Assembly: GCF_009859475.1 (NCBI RefSeq)
Contig: NZ_CP044549.1
Coordinates: 2,914,001-2,978,000 of the forward strand
Length of the DNA: 64,000 nt
Direction of reading: 5' to 3'
Source of the DNA: Hydrogenophaga sp. BPS33
GTDB lineage: Bacteria > Pseudomonadota > Gammaproteobacteria > Burkholderiales > Burkholderiaceae_C
Shown one piece after another: positions 10,646 through 19,349 of the stretch. The notes beneath the pieces were generated by a model. That model saw only the letters and a list, made by a program, of their open reading frames with translations, had not been told where the DNA came from and made no database searches. The position numbers and the translations under genes are program-made. Position 1 is the stretch's first letter; the number at the start of each line of letters is the position of its first letter.

Positions 10646-11692
10646 TCAAGCCTTCTTGCCGTGCTTGACGATCAGGGCCTTGGCCGTCTCCAGCAGCTTC
10701 TTGCCGTCGAAGCCGCGCTTGTCCATGTCCTGCACCCACTCCACTTCCACCAGACGGGCCTTGCGCTTGAACTCCTGCGCTTCGGCCGCCGGGATGGTGT
10801 AGATGTTGTTGCCTTGCTTGACGGCCTGCGCGCGCGCGGGAGCGTCGCCGGCCTGTTGCACCTTGCCCAGCCAGCCCGAGGTTTCGATGCCGGAGTTCTT
10901 GTCGATGATGGCCTTGAGGTCCGGCGGCAGTGACGCGTATTTGGCCTTGTTCATGCCCATCACGAAGGTGGTGGTGTAGAGCGCGCCCCCGGCGGGTGCA
11001 AATTCGCTGTGGAACTTGGTGAGTTCGTGCACCTTCACCGACGGCACCACTTCCCAGGGGATCACGCAGCCATCGATGACGCCTTTGGACAGCGCATCGG
11101 GAATCTGCGGCAGAGGCATGCCCACGGGGATGGCACCGAGGTAGCCCAGCATCTTGGTGATCTGGCGCGTGGGACCGCGCACCTTGGAGCCACGCAGGTC
11201 TTCTGCGGTCTTCACCTGCTTGCTGCGCATGTGGAACATGCCGGGGCCGTGCACCTGCAGCGCGATGGGCTGGATTTCCTTGTACTCGTCGGGCGCCATC
11301 GTGGTGATGTATTCCCAGAACGCGCGCGAGGTGGCTTCGGCGTTGTTCATCATGAACGGGAGCTCGAACACCTCGGTGCGTGGGAAGCGGCCCGGGGTGT
11401 TGCCCGGCAGTGTCCAGGAGATGTCCACCACACCGTCGCGCGCCTGGTCGAACAGCTGCAACGGCGTGCCCCCCAGTTGCATGGCGGGGTAGGCTTCGAA
11501 TTTGATGCGCCCGCCCGAGTCCTTCTCGACCTTGTCCATCCAGGCCTTGTGCATGTTGAGCCACACGTTGGACTGTGGCGCCATGAAGGTGTGGAACTTG
11601 AGCGTGACGCTCTGCTGGGCCAGGCCCGTGAGCGCGGGTGCGCCCAGGGCAACGGCGGCACCGGATTGGAGCAGGGTTCTGCGCTGGATCAT
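10646..11692 (-). CDS. TRAP transporter solute-binding protein (DctP family)
   Basis: A 348-residue periplasmic binding protein. The first 25 residues are a signal peptide with twin arginines (MIQRRTLLQSGAAVALG). The mature part has the DctP pattern: KFHTFMAPQSNVW, VRGPTRQITKMLGYLGA, where the arginine should bind a substrate carboxylate, and GVIDGCVIPWEV. It binds an organic acid for a TRAP carrier, but no DctQ or DctM membrane subunit is near, so it must use one encoded elsewhere. It is the last gene of the Rieske/GS-like/FAH operon, which makes its ligand a likely substrate of that pathway. AGGAG precedes the ATG. Confidence 0.88.
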   Translation of the reverse strand: MIQRRTLLQSGAAVALGAPALTGLAQQSVTLKFHTFMAPQSNVWLNMHKAWMDKVEKDSGGRIKFEAYPAMQLGGTPLQLFDQARDGVVDISWTLPGNTPGRFPRTEVFELPFMMNNAEATSRAFWEYITTMAPDEYKEIQPIALQVHGPGMFHMRSKQVKTAEDLRGSKVRGPTRQITKMLGYLGAIPVGMPLPQIPDALSKGVIDGCVIPWEVVPSVKVHELTKFHSEFAPAGGALYTTTFVMGMNKAKYASLPPDLKAIIDKNSGIETSGWLGKVQQAGDAPARAQAVKQGNNIYTIPAAEAQEFKRKARLVEVEWVQDMDKRGFDGKKLLETAKALIVKHGKKA

Positions 11693-11796
11693 CGGAAGGC
11701 TCTCCTGAAAGGGATAGAAAGATGAGAGCAGATTACGCCAGCCCACGCTGGCGCTACCACAGGTCTTACCCTTGAATGGGCGCGAATCGGCGGGCT

Positions 11797-12501
11797 TCAG
11801 GCGACCTTCACCGCAATGGGCGTGAGGCCGTCCACGCCACCTTGCATGAGGTCGCCAGCGACCACCGCGTTCACGCCTTCCGGCGTGCCGGTGTAGATCA
11901 GGTCGCCCGGTTGCAGCTCCCAGGCGGCAGAGAGATGTTCGATGGTTTCGGCCACGCTCCAGATCAGCTTGGCCACGGTGCTGCGCTGGCGGTCGGCGCC
12001 GTTGACCTGCAGCCAGATCGGGGCTTGGTTGACCTCCCCGGCCTGCGCGGTGGGCGTGATGGGGCCGATGGGCGCAGAAGCATCGAAGGCCTTGCCGATG
12101 CACCAGGGGCGGCCCTGCTTCTTCATGTCGTTCTGCAGGTCGCGCCGCGTCATGTCCAGGCCCACGGCGTAGCCATAGATGTGCTTCGCGGCGTCGGCCG
12201 CCTTGATGTTCCTGCCGCCGGTGCCAATGGCGACCACGAGTTCGATTTCGTGGTGCAGGTTGGCGGTAAGGCTGGGGTAGGGAATGGTGGCGGTCTGGCC
12301 GGCGTCGACGACGACGATGGCGTCGGCCGGCTTGAGGAAGAAGAACGGCGGTTCGCGGCCGGTGAAGCCCATCTCCTTGGCATGCTCTTCGTAGTTGCGG
12401 CCCACGCAGTAGATGCGGTGGACCGGGAAGCGCTCGGCGCGGCCCACGACAGGCACGCTCACGGTGGCGGGAGGGGTGAAGGTGAAGCGACTGTCTGACA
12501 T
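11797..12501 (-). CDS. Fumarylacetoacetate hydrolase-family protein (fumarylpyruvate hydrolase-like)
   Basis: A 234-residue FAH-family enzyme, which cleaves a C-C bond in diketo acids with a divalent metal. Metal ligands are visible in the [11 protein letters not shown] block and in [23 protein letters not shown] and [11 protein letters not shown] are standard family motifs. Its length fits fumarylpyruvate or acylpyruvate hydrolases of the gentisate route rather than the longer fumarylacetoacetases. The neighbouring Rieske oxygenase and the maleylacetoacetate isomerase-like GST at 17561 fit a ring-cleavage lower pathway, although no ring-cleaving dioxygenase is seen in the cluster. Confidence 0.85.
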   Translation of the reverse strand: MSDSRFTFTPPATVSVPVVGRAERFPVHRIYCVGRNYEEHAKEMGFTGREPPFFFLKPADAIVVVDAGQTATIPYPSLTANLHHEIELVVAIGTGGRNIKAADAAKHIYGYAVGLDMTRRDLQNDMKKQGRPWCIGKAFDASAPIGPITPTAQAGEVNQAPIWLQVNGADRQRSTVAKLIWSVAETIEHLSAAWELQPGDLIYTGTPEGVNAVVAGDLMQGGVDGLTPIAVKVA

Positions 12502-12564
12502 GGATGCCCTGGTCTCGCGTGGTGGTTCGGGGGTGTCAGTTTGCCATGGGGTGCGTGGCCTGGC

Positions 12565-14046
12565 TCAGGTGCGGGCGAAGTACTCGCGCCGTTCGAAGTC
12601 GGTCTTGTCCTCGGCCTGCGCGTGGCGCTCGAGTTCGCTTTGCTTGATGCGGCAGAAGTAGCGCACCACTTCCTCGCCCAGGGACTGGCACAAGGCCGTG
12701 TCCGCGCGCAGCGCATCGAGCCCTTCACCCAGCGAAGACGGCAGCTTCTGATGGTCCGCCGCGTAGGGCGAATCGGTCCCCGGTGGCGGCAGCACAGCGC
12801 GCGCGAGGCCGTCGAGCCCGGCGTGGATCTGCGCGGCGATGTAGAGGTACGGGTTGGCCGCGGGCTCGCCCACGCGGTTCTCGATGCGGGTGGCGTTGTC
12901 GCCGGCCGCACCGACCACGCGCAACATGGCGCCGCGGTTGTCCTGCCCCCAGAGCGCGGCCTGTGGTGCGAGCGCGTTGGGGCGAAAGCGCGCGAAGCCG
13001 TTGATGGTGGGTGTGCACAGCACGGTCATGCCGCGCGCATGCGAGAGCAGTCCCGCGAGCCAGTGCGCACCGGCGGCGGAGAGGGTGTGGGTGGCATCGG
13101 CGCGCGTGCTGCCCTCGGCCGGCGCTTCGCGCACGCAGGCATTGCGGCCGTTGTCCAGGTCCACCAGGGACTGGTGCAGGTGCCAGCCGCTGGACATGAT
13201 GTTCGGAAACGGCGGGCGGCACATGAAGGTGGCGTGGTAGCCCGCGCGGCGCAGCGCCTGGCGCACGCCATTGCGGAACAGCACCATCTGGTCGGCGGTG
13301 GTCAGCGCGTCGGTGGCGTCGAACACCGCTTCCACCTGGCTCGGGCCGAGTTCGATTTCCAGCGATTGCAGCGGCAGGCCCAGCGCCTGCGCGGTGCGCT
13401 GCACGATGCGCAGCGGCTCGTCGCTCAGGTCGATCATCGCGTCGGCCTGCAGGTTGTAGCCGGGGTGGATCATTTCCACCGCCGGCGGCAGGCCGGGCCA
13501 GGCGGCGAGCTCGGGGTCGAGTTGCGGGCGGGTGTCGGTGATGCGGTAGATGTGGAATTCGACTTCGAGGCCGGTCTTCAGGCCATAGCCGGCATGCCCC
13601 AATTGCTCCAGCGCGTTCTGCAGCACGCGCCGCGTGTCCAGCGGCACGGGCGTGCCATCGGCGAACCAGGGCTGGCAGCGCAACCAGCCGGTGCGCTCCT
13701 GCCAGGGCAGGATGGTGAAGCTCTGTGGATCGGGCACGAGCATGAGGTTGGCCGCGCCCTTGAATCCGGGCAGATCGTCGGTGCCGCCGGGCTCGAACAC
13801 CTTCCAGGCCGTGCGATCGGCGGTGTCCTTGAGCATGAGCGTGCCCACCATGCCTACGCCATCGCGCAGCGCACGCACGGCGGCCTTGGCGGTGAGGGTC
13901 TTGCCGCGCAGCATGCCGTGCGCATCGCACCAACCAAAGCGCACGAGCTCGATGCCGCTGGATTCAATGAGTTTGGCGACGCGCTTGCACTCGACTTCGC
14001 GGGTGTGATCGTGGATGCCGCAACGTTCGGCGAACGTTCCGGTCAT
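12565..14046 (-). CDS. Glutamine synthetase-family gamma-glutamylamide ligase-like protein
   Basis: A 493-residue member of the glutamine synthetase superfamily, in the branch that joins glutamate to amines (PuuA, IpuC and aniline-type TdnQ/AtdA1) rather than GlnA. Catalytic blocks are present: GLEVEFHIY, EIELGPSQVEAVF, SSGWHLHQSL with the ATP/metal-site His, RFRPNALAPQ and ATRIENRVGEPAANPY. The ATG overlaps the Rieske stop (ATGA), so the two are translationally coupled. In aniline pathways such a ligase activates the amine for the dioxygenase. A similar activation of an unknown aromatic or alkyl amine is my inference. Confidence 0.85.
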   Translation of the reverse strand: MTGTFAERCGIHDHTREVECKRVAKLIESSGIELVRFGWCDAHGMLRGKTLTAKAAVRALRDGVGMVGTLMLKDTADRTAWKVFEPGGTDDLPGFKGAANLMLVPDPQSFTILPWQERTGWLRCQPWFADGTPVPLDTRRVLQNALEQLGHAGYGLKTGLEVEFHIYRITDTRPQLDPELAAWPGLPPAVEMIHPGYNLQADAMIDLSDEPLRIVQRTAQALGLPLQSLEIELGPSQVEAVFDATDALTTADQMVLFRNGVRQALRRAGYHATFMCRPPFPNIMSSGWHLHQSLVDLDNGRNACVREAPAEGSTRADATHTLSAAGAHWLAGLLSHARGMTVLCTPTINGFARFRPNALAPQAALWGQDNRGAMLRVVGAAGDNATRIENRVGEPAANPYLYIAAQIHAGLDGLARAVLPPPGTDSPYAADHQKLPSSLGEGLDALRADTALCQSLGEEVVRYFCRIKQSELERHAQAEDKTDFERREYFART

Positions 14047-15422
14047 TTCGCGCCCGCCGTTTCCACGGCGGCGCGTTCGGCGTGCCAGGGCGCGCCTTCG
14101 CGCTTGTGGCGCACCTCGTCCTGCCACCAGGCTTGCCAGGTCTGCGCGGGGGCGATGCCGTCGACCGTGTCCGGCCCGCTGATGGACGCGTGCAGGGCGG
14201 GGTCGGCGACACCGGGCGGCGTGCCGCCTTGTTCCACCACATCCATCGCCTGCTGCAACATGCGCCGGTGCGTGACGATCACCTTGTCCGTGGTGCCCAG
14301 GTGCTCGCGCGTGCGGTCCTGGATCGGCCCCATGCTCTCGCAGGCCCACTGGTCGTGCACGTTGATGTCGTCCTCGCCCATGCCGAGGTAGGTGCGGGTC
14401 TGCTGCTCTTCGGCGTTGAAGCCCCAGTGGTTGTGGCGGCCGGACTTGGGGATGTAGTCGGGCAGGGTCACGGCCTGCAGGCGCGGCGTGCGCATTGCGT
14501 CCTTGTCGACCGGGCCGGTGAAGCTGGTGAAGAAGGCGTACCAGTAGTTGTGCGTGTCGTCGACCGGCACGTGCATCTGCGTGATCGTCATGGTCTCGGA
14601 GAGCGGGATCACGAAGGTCTGCGGGAACACGGCGTTGGTCACGCGCACGTGGGTGAGTTCGTCGGTCATGGGCCGCAGCGCGGTCAGCTGCAGGCCGTAG
14701 GGCTTGGCTTCGAAGCTGATGATGGGCTGGCCAAACTCGCGCATCACGCGCGTCATGGGCCAGCGCTCGCCGCCCACGTCGCCCGCGCTGGCACCGCGGA
14801 ACTGCTTGCCATAGCTGTCGTCGAGCGAGCCGTCGTTGAAGAAGCGGTGCAGGTAGGAGGCGTGCGCCGGGTCGATGCCCACTTCCAGCGATTGCAGCCA
14901 GTTGCAGTGCCACAGGCCCTTGAAGGCAAAGGTGTGGCTCTCGGGCGCGGTGAAGCAGTCGAGCTCGGGGAAGGGCGGGGGTGTCATGCCTTCGGGGCCG
15001 AACCAGCCAAAGAGCACACCGCTGCGTTGCAGCAGCGGGTAGCTGCGTTGCTGGATGCGGGTGCACATCGTGCTGCCGGCGGGTTCGCCCGGGGTTTCGG
15101 TGCACTGGCCGGTGACGTCGAACTTCCAGCCGTGGAAAGGGCAGCGCAGGCCGTCGCCTTCGTTGCGGCCGAAGGCGAGGTCGGCGCCGCGGTGGGGGCA
15201 ATCGCGGTCGAGCAGCCCGAAGCGGCCTTGTGCGTCGCGGAACAGCACGAAGTTCTGGCCCAGCACGCGCACTGCCTTCACCGGGCGCACCGCCATCTGC
15301 GGGTCCAGCGCGGGGTCGAATTCGTCCAGCAGGGCGACAGGCTGCCAGTAGCGGCGCAGCAGTTCGCCACCGGGCGTGCCCGGTCCGACTTGGGTCAGGC
15401 GCTGGTTGAGTTCGGCTTTCAT
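14043..15422 (-). CDS. Rieske [2Fe-2S] non-heme iron oxygenase, alpha subunit
   Basis: A 459-residue oxygenase of the phthalate 4,5-dioxygenase/demethylase type. The Rieske cluster ligands are CPHRG and CPFHGW near residues 75-96. The mononuclear iron motif is D-x2-H-x4-H in IDPAHASYLH. Family members hydroxylate or demethylate aromatic acids using electrons from a reductase, which is not encoded here. It is the first gene of a four-gene minus-strand operon and is divergent from the GntR gene at 15502. The ribosome site GGAGATCTCCCCC precedes the ATG. Confidence 0.9.
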   Translation of the reverse strand: MKAELNQRLTQVGPGTPGGELLRRYWQPVALLDEFDPALDPQMAVRPVKAVRVLGQNFVLFRDAQGRFGLLDRDCPHRGADLAFGRNEGDGLRCPFHGWKFDVTGQCTETPGEPAGSTMCTRIQQRSYPLLQRSGVLFGWFGPEGMTPPPFPELDCFTAPESHTFAFKGLWHCNWLQSLEVGIDPAHASYLHRFFNDGSLDDSYGKQFRGASAGDVGGERWPMTRVMREFGQPIISFEAKPYGLQLTALRPMTDELTHVRVTNAVFPQTFVIPLSETMTITQMHVPVDDTHNYWYAFFTSFTGPVDKDAMRTPRLQAVTLPDYIPKSGRHNHWGFNAEEQQTRTYLGMGEDDINVHDQWACESMGPIQDRTREHLGTTDKVIVTHRRMLQQAMDVVEQGGTPPGVADPALHASISGPDTVDGIAPAQTWQAWWQDEVRHKREGAPWHAERAAVETAGAK

Positions 15423-15460
15423 GGGGGAGATCTCCGGCGGTAAAACGGGGTGGGGTATGT

Positions 15461-15496
15461 AAATGGTATCCCGTTTTTAAAATTCGGTGTACATTT
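15461..15496. promoter_or_regulatory. Candidate GntR operator in the divergent promoter
   Basis: The 79-base gap between the Rieske and GntR genes is AT-rich in its centre and carries an imperfect inverted repeat, AAATGGTATCCCG (15461-15473) and CGGTGTACATTT (15485-15496). GGTAT/GGTGT also recurs as direct repeats at 15454, 15465 and 15486, spaced 11 and 21 bases, about one and two helical turns. This is the expected place for the adjacent GntR protein to control both directions. The sequence match to a known site was not tested. Confidence 0.45.
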
Positions 15497-15501
15497 TTGC
15501 C

Positions 15502-16221
15502 ATGAACCTGCAAGACACCGTGTTGATGCAACTGCGCGACCTGATCCTGAGCGGTCAGTTCGAGCCCGGCCACCGACTGGCCGAACAGCAACTCGCCGAG
15601 CGTCTGGGCGCGTCACGCACGCCGGTGCGTGCGGCCCTGGTCACGCTGGAGCAGGAAGGGCTGGTGGAGGCCAACGAGACCGGCAAGTACCTGGTGCGCC
15701 AGTTCACCGCGCAGGAAGTGACCGATGCCATCGCGGTGCGCGGCCACCTCGAAGGCATGGCGGCGCGGCTGGTGGCCGAGCATGGCGTGTCGCGCCAGTT
15801 GCAGAGCCAGCTTCAGAGCGTGCTGGACGAGGGGGACCGCCTGCTGGCCGACAACCCGCTCACGATCGAGAGTTATGCGGCTTATGCGGTGATGAACGAC
15901 CGCTTCCACGCGCTCCTCCTCGACGCCTGCGGCAACCGCGCCCTGCAGCGCGCCGTGGCGTTGAACGACAAGCTGCCGTTCGCGCCGGCTTCGGCCATGT
16001 TGCCCATGCAAGGCGCGGTGGCGATGGACCGCGATTGGATGCTCTACGCGCACCGCCAGCACCACATGCTGTTCGCCGCGCTGCTGCGCGGCGAGAGCGC
16101 GCGTGCGCAGGCGTTGGCCACCGAGCACACCGAAGTGGCGCAGATGAACATGCGCCTGGCGCTGGAGCGGCGTGCCGAATCGGAGCAGTACATGCCGGGC
16201 ATCCGCCTGGTCGTGGGGTGA
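15502..16221 (+). CDS. GntR family transcriptional regulator (FadR/FCD type)
   Basis: A 239-residue regulator with an N-terminal winged helix (LRDLILSGQFEPGHRLAEQQ, ERLGASRTPVRAAL) and a helical FCD ligand-binding domain that contains the usual metal-site histidines. Its divergent position suggests it controls the Rieske/GS-like/FAH/TRAP operon in response to the pathway substrate. ATG 15502 was preferred over a GTG five codons upstream because MNLQDTVLMQLRDLI is the normal family start; no strong ribosome site is visible for either. Confidence 0.88.
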   Translation: MNLQDTVLMQLRDLILSGQFEPGHRLAEQQLAERLGASRTPVRAALVTLEQEGLVEANETGKYLVRQFTAQEVTDAIAVRGHLEGMAARLVAEHGVSRQLQSQLQSVLDEGDRLLADNPLTIESYAAYAVMNDRFHALLLDACGNRALQRAVALNDKLPFAPASAMLPMQGAVAMDRDWMLYAHRQHHMLFAALLRGESARAQALATEHTEVAQMNMRLALERRAESEQYMPGIRLVVG

Positions 16222-16230
16222 ATTCGAAAC

Positions 16231-16332
16231 ACCCCTCTGCGCCGCTGCGCGGCTTCCCCCCTCTGTAGCGCGCCTTCGGCGCTTCGAGGGGGGGACGGCA
16301 TCTTGGGCCGGCGCAGCCGTCCCTCGATGCCT
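16231..16332. repeat. GC-rich palindromic intergenic repeat (copy 1)
   Basis: After the GntR stop there is a cluster of nested hairpins: GCCGCTGCGCGGC, then a C-run, AGCGCGCCTTCGGCGCT, a G-run, and GGCCGGCGCAGCCG. The order of parts matches the element after phaB (23230-23324). It probably acts as an mRNA 3'-end structure. The remaining bases up to the next start (16429) hold no other element I can support. Confidence 0.6.
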
Positions 16333-16428
16333 CTGGAACGATGCACGCTCGCGTGCGGCATGTGCACTTGCACAAAATGACGCGTCTGCCATGAGCCCAT
16401 GGCAATTGATTTTTCAAGGCGTACCCCG

Positions 16429-17532
16429 ATGACCGCTCTCTTCGAACCCATCACCGCTGGCCAACTGGCCTTGTCCAACCGCATCGTCATGGCGCCACTC
16501 ACGCGCAACCGCGCGCCCAACGCGGTGCCCACGCCGCTCATGGCCAAGTACTACGAACAGCGCGCCAGCGCCGGCCTGCTGATCACCGAAGCCACCGCCA
16601 TCAGCCACCAGGGCCAGGGTTATGCCGACGTGCCGGGGCTGTATGCGCCCGAGCAGATCGAAGGCTGGAAGCGCGTGACGGCCGCCGTGCACCGCGCTGG
16701 CGGCAAGATCGTGACCCAACTCTGGCACGTGGGCCGCGTCTCGCACACCGAGCTGCAGCCTGGCGGCGGCGCACCGGTCGCGCCCTCGGCGATCGCGGCC
16801 AAGACCAAGACGGTCTTGATCAAGGACGGTATCCCGACCTTCGTCGAAACCTCGACACCGCGCGCGCTCGAACTCGAAGAGTTGCCCGGCATCGTCGAGG
16901 ACTACCGCAAGGCCGCGCTGGCGGCCATCGAAGCCGGCTTTGACGGTGTGGAGATCCACGCGGCCAACGGCTACTTGATCGACCAGTTCCTCAAGACCGG
17001 CAGCAATCAGCGCGCCGATGCGTACGGCGGCTCGGTGGAAAACCGCGCGCGCCTGCTGCTCGAGGTGGCGAAGGCCGTGGCGGACGCCATCGGCGGTGGC
17101 CGCACCGGCATTCGCCTCTCGCCGGTGACCCCGGCGAACGACGTGGTCGATGCCGATCCGCAGCCGCTTTTCACGTATGTGTTGCAGCAGCTCGCTCCGC
17201 TGGGCCTCGCGTACGTGCACTTGATTGAAGGCGCGACCGGCGGCCCCCGCAAGATCGCCGATCGCCCGTTCGACTATGCCACCTTGCGCGCCGCGTACCA
17301 CGCCGCCGGCGGCAAAGCCGCCTGGATGGTCAACAACGGCTACGACCTGACGCTGGCGAAGAAGGCCTTGAACGACGGCGCCGACCTCGTTGCTTTCGGC
17401 AAAAGCTACATCGCCAATCCCGACCTCGTCACGCGCCTGAAGCAGGGCGGCCCGTTCAACGCGCCCGACAAGTCCACCTTCTACGGCGGTGGCGAGAAGG
17501 GCTATACCGATTACCCGGCCTTGGTGGCATAG
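16429..17532 (+). CDS. NADH:flavin oxidoreductase, Old Yellow Enzyme (NemA-like)
   Basis: A 367-residue FMN-dependent ene-reductase. Visible motifs are NRIVMAPLTRNRAP at the N-terminus, QLWHVGRVSH, the EIHAANGYLIDQFL active-site block, and DLVAFGKSYIANPDL at the phosphate-binding end. Such enzymes reduce activated C=C bonds and nitro compounds. It lies on the same strand as the GntR gene but behind a palindromic repeat, so co-transcription with it is uncertain. The ATG at 16429 was chosen on the conserved start; an in-frame ATG at 16399 would add ten residues. Confidence 0.9.
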   Translation: MTALFEPITAGQLALSNRIVMAPLTRNRAPNAVPTPLMAKYYEQRASAGLLITEATAISHQGQGYADVPGLYAPEQIEGWKRVTAAVHRAGGKIVTQLWHVGRVSHTELQPGGGAPVAPSAIAAKTKTVLIKDGIPTFVETSTPRALELEELPGIVEDYRKAALAAIEAGFDGVEIHAANGYLIDQFLKTGSNQRADAYGGSVENRARLLLEVAKAVADAIGGGRTGIRLSPVTPANDVVDADPQPLFTYVLQQLAPLGLAYVHLIEGATGGPRKIADRPFDYATLRAAYHAAGGKAAWMVNNGYDLTLAKKALNDGADLVAFGKSYIANPDLVTRLKQGGPFNAPDKSTFYGGGEKGYTDYPALVA

Positions 17533-17560
17533 CCGCTGCATGCGGTTTATCCTCGGCCGC

Positions 17561-18202
17561 ATGAAGCTCTACAACTACTTCCGCTCTTCGGCCTCGTTCC
17601 GCGTGCGCATCGCGCTCGAGCTCAAAGGCATGGCGTACGACTACGTGCCCGTGCACATCGCGCGTGGCGACCACAAATTGCCCGCGTTCGCCGACAAGGC
17701 GGTGGAAGGCCTGGTGCCGCTGCTCGAACTGGACGACGGCACGCACCTGACGCAGTCGATGGCGATCATCGAGTACCTCGACGAGGTGCAGCCCGCGCCC
17801 GCGCTGCTGCCCGCCGACGCGCTCGGCCGCGCCCGGGTGCGCGCGCTGTCGCAGATCGTGGCCTGCGAGATCCACCCACTCAACAACCTGCGCGTGCTCA
17901 AGTACTTGGTGAAGGAACTCAAGGTGGAGGACGAGCCGAAGAACGTCTGGTACCGCCATTGGGTGCGCACCGGGCTGGCGGCCTTCGAGCGCCAGCTGGC
18001 CCTGCAGCCCCAGTCCGCCTATTGCTTCGGCGACACGCCCACCCTGGCCGACTGCTGCCTGGTCCCGCAGATCTTCAACGCCCAGCGCTTCAACACCGAT
18101 CTGAGCGGCCTGCCACGCACCATGGCGGCGTTCGACGCCTGCATGGCGTTGTCCGCATTCCAGAAGGCCCAACCGTCGGCCTGTCCGGACGCCGAGGCCT
18201 GA
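17561..18202 (+). CDS. maiA: Maleylacetoacetate/maleylpyruvate isomerase, zeta-class GST
   Basis: A 213-residue zeta-class glutathione transferase that should isomerise a maleyl-diketo acid to its fumaryl form, the step before an FAH-family hydrolase. The glutathione-site segment reads YNYFRSSASFRVRIALELKG in line with the family SSCSxRVRIAL, with the usual cysteine replaced by alanine. The C-terminal helical domain (DCCLVPQIFNAQRF) is also typical. It is 28 bases after the OYE gene. Together with the FAH gene at 11797 it suggests a tyrosine/gentisate-type lower pathway. Confidence 0.87.
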   Translation: MKLYNYFRSSASFRVRIALELKGMAYDYVPVHIARGDHKLPAFADKAVEGLVPLLELDDGTHLTQSMAIIEYLDEVQPAPALLPADALGRARVRALSQIVACEIHPLNNLRVLKYLVKELKVEDEPKNVWYRHWVRTGLAAFERQLALQPQSAYCFGDTPTLADCCLVPQIFNAQRFNTDLSGLPRTMAAFDACMALSAFQKAQPSACPDAEA

Positions 18203-18204
18203 GC

Positions 18205-18975
18205 ATGTTGCTGGCCGCTGATGGTCTCGTGCCCGATTGGCCTGCGCCACCGGGGGTGAGGGCCGTGTTCACCACCCGCGCCGGTGGTGTGTCGGTGGCG
18301 CCCTTCGACAGCTTCAACCTCGGCGACCACGTGCGCGACGAGCCTCTGGCCGTGGCGGGCAACCGCGAGCGGCTCGCGGCCTTCACCGCGCCGGCACGCC
18401 CGGTGTTCCTGCAGCAGGTGCACGGCACCAAAGTCGTGCGGCTCTCTCCCAGCACGGCGAACGGCACCATGGCCGATGGTTGCGTGGCCACGGGGCCGGG
18501 CGTGGTGGCCACCATCCTGGTGGCGGACTGTTTGCCGGTGTTGCTGGCGCATGCCTCGGGCACAGCGGTGGCGGCGGCCCACGCGGGCTGGCGCGGCGCA
18601 CTCAGTGGCGTGATCGAGGAAACCGTGCGCGCGTTGCGCGAGGCCGCGGGCGAGGGCGAGGTGATGGCCTGGCTCGGGCCCTGCATCGGCCCGCAGGCCT
18701 TCGAAGTGGGCGCCGAGGTATGTGGGGCCTTCGTGGAAGAGGACCACGCCGCGGCCGCCCATTTCTGGCCCACGGGGGATGACAAGTACCTGGCCGATCT
18801 GCCCGCGCTGGCGCGGCGGCGCCTGAGCGCGGTGGGCGTGACCGACGTGCATGGCAACGACGGCAGCGCTCAGTGGTGCACCGTGACGCAGGCCTCAAGG
18901 TTCTTTTCGCACCGGCGCGACGCCGCCCGTCTCGGCAGCACGGGGCGCATGGCTGCGTGCATCTGGCTCGGCTGA
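18205..18975 (+). CDS. pgeF: Purine nucleoside phosphorylase / laccase-domain protein PgeF (YfiH family)
   Basis: A 256-residue protein of the YfiH/DUF152 family, once called polyphenol oxidase and now known as a zinc purine nucleoside enzyme and a cell-wall amino-acid editing factor. The metal residues sit in QQVHGT, VADCLPVLLA and AAAHAGWRG, in the normal order. It starts two bases after the maiA stop, so it is probably in the same transcript. Its last 81 bases overlap the convergent small membrane-protein gene. Confidence 0.88.
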   Translation: MLLAADGLVPDWPAPPGVRAVFTTRAGGVSVAPFDSFNLGDHVRDEPLAVAGNRERLAAFTAPARPVFLQQVHGTKVVRLSPSTANGTMADGCVATGPGVVATILVADCLPVLLAHASGTAVAAAHAGWRGALSGVIEETVRALREAAGEGEVMAWLGPCIGPQAFEVGAEVCGAFVEEDHAAAAHFWPTGDDKYLADLPALARRRLSAVGVTDVHGNDGSAQWCTVTQASRFFSHRRDAARLGSTGRMAACIWLG

Positions 18976-19218
18976 GGCCGCGGCTTCGACATCGGCCTGC
19001 CGTTGTGCCTGCTGCTGCGCCAGCTCGGCCGCCTCGCGTGCCTTGATGGCCTTGCGCCGGTGCGGCGTGGCCATCAGGTAAACCACCAGCACAACCGGCA
19101 GCAAACCGTAAAGAAAAAAGGTCACAATGGCGCCGAGAACAGAGCCCGTGGAGTTGCTGGCTTCGGCCACCGACATCATGAGCACCACGTACATCCAACC
19201 GATCACCACCAGATACAC
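18895..19218 (-). CDS. Small two-helix membrane protein
   Basis: A 107-residue protein with two membrane helices (about residues 2-18 and 27-48) and a charged, Ala/Gln-rich cytoplasmic tail (RRKAIKAREAAELAQQQAQRQ). No known family is assigned. The second helix plus the TPHRRKAIKARE junction is reminiscent of small inner-membrane proteins often found near pha genes in Comamonadaceae, by recall only. Its 3' end runs 81 bases into the convergent pgeF coding region. Confidence 0.65.
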   Translation of the reverse strand: MYLVVIGWMYVVLMMSVAEASNSTGSVLGAIVTFFLYGLLPVVLVVYLMATPHRRKAIKAREAAELAQQQAQRQADVEAAASAEPDARSHAPRAAETGGVAPVRKEP

Positions 19219-19349
19219 GACATTCCTTGCAGCCCGGATTCTGATTTCGGACCGCGGGAAGACAGCCTGAAAACCCCTGGGGAAGATCCGGAAAGCGCTT
19301 CCACGGGGCCGCCCATATTAAGCTGCACGCAATACCTCGGGAGAAGCGC

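Noticed and set aside
15487..15501. GTG start five codons upstream for the GntR regulator
   Set aside because: It would place the start inside the candidate operator and has no ribosome site; ATG 15502 matches the family start.
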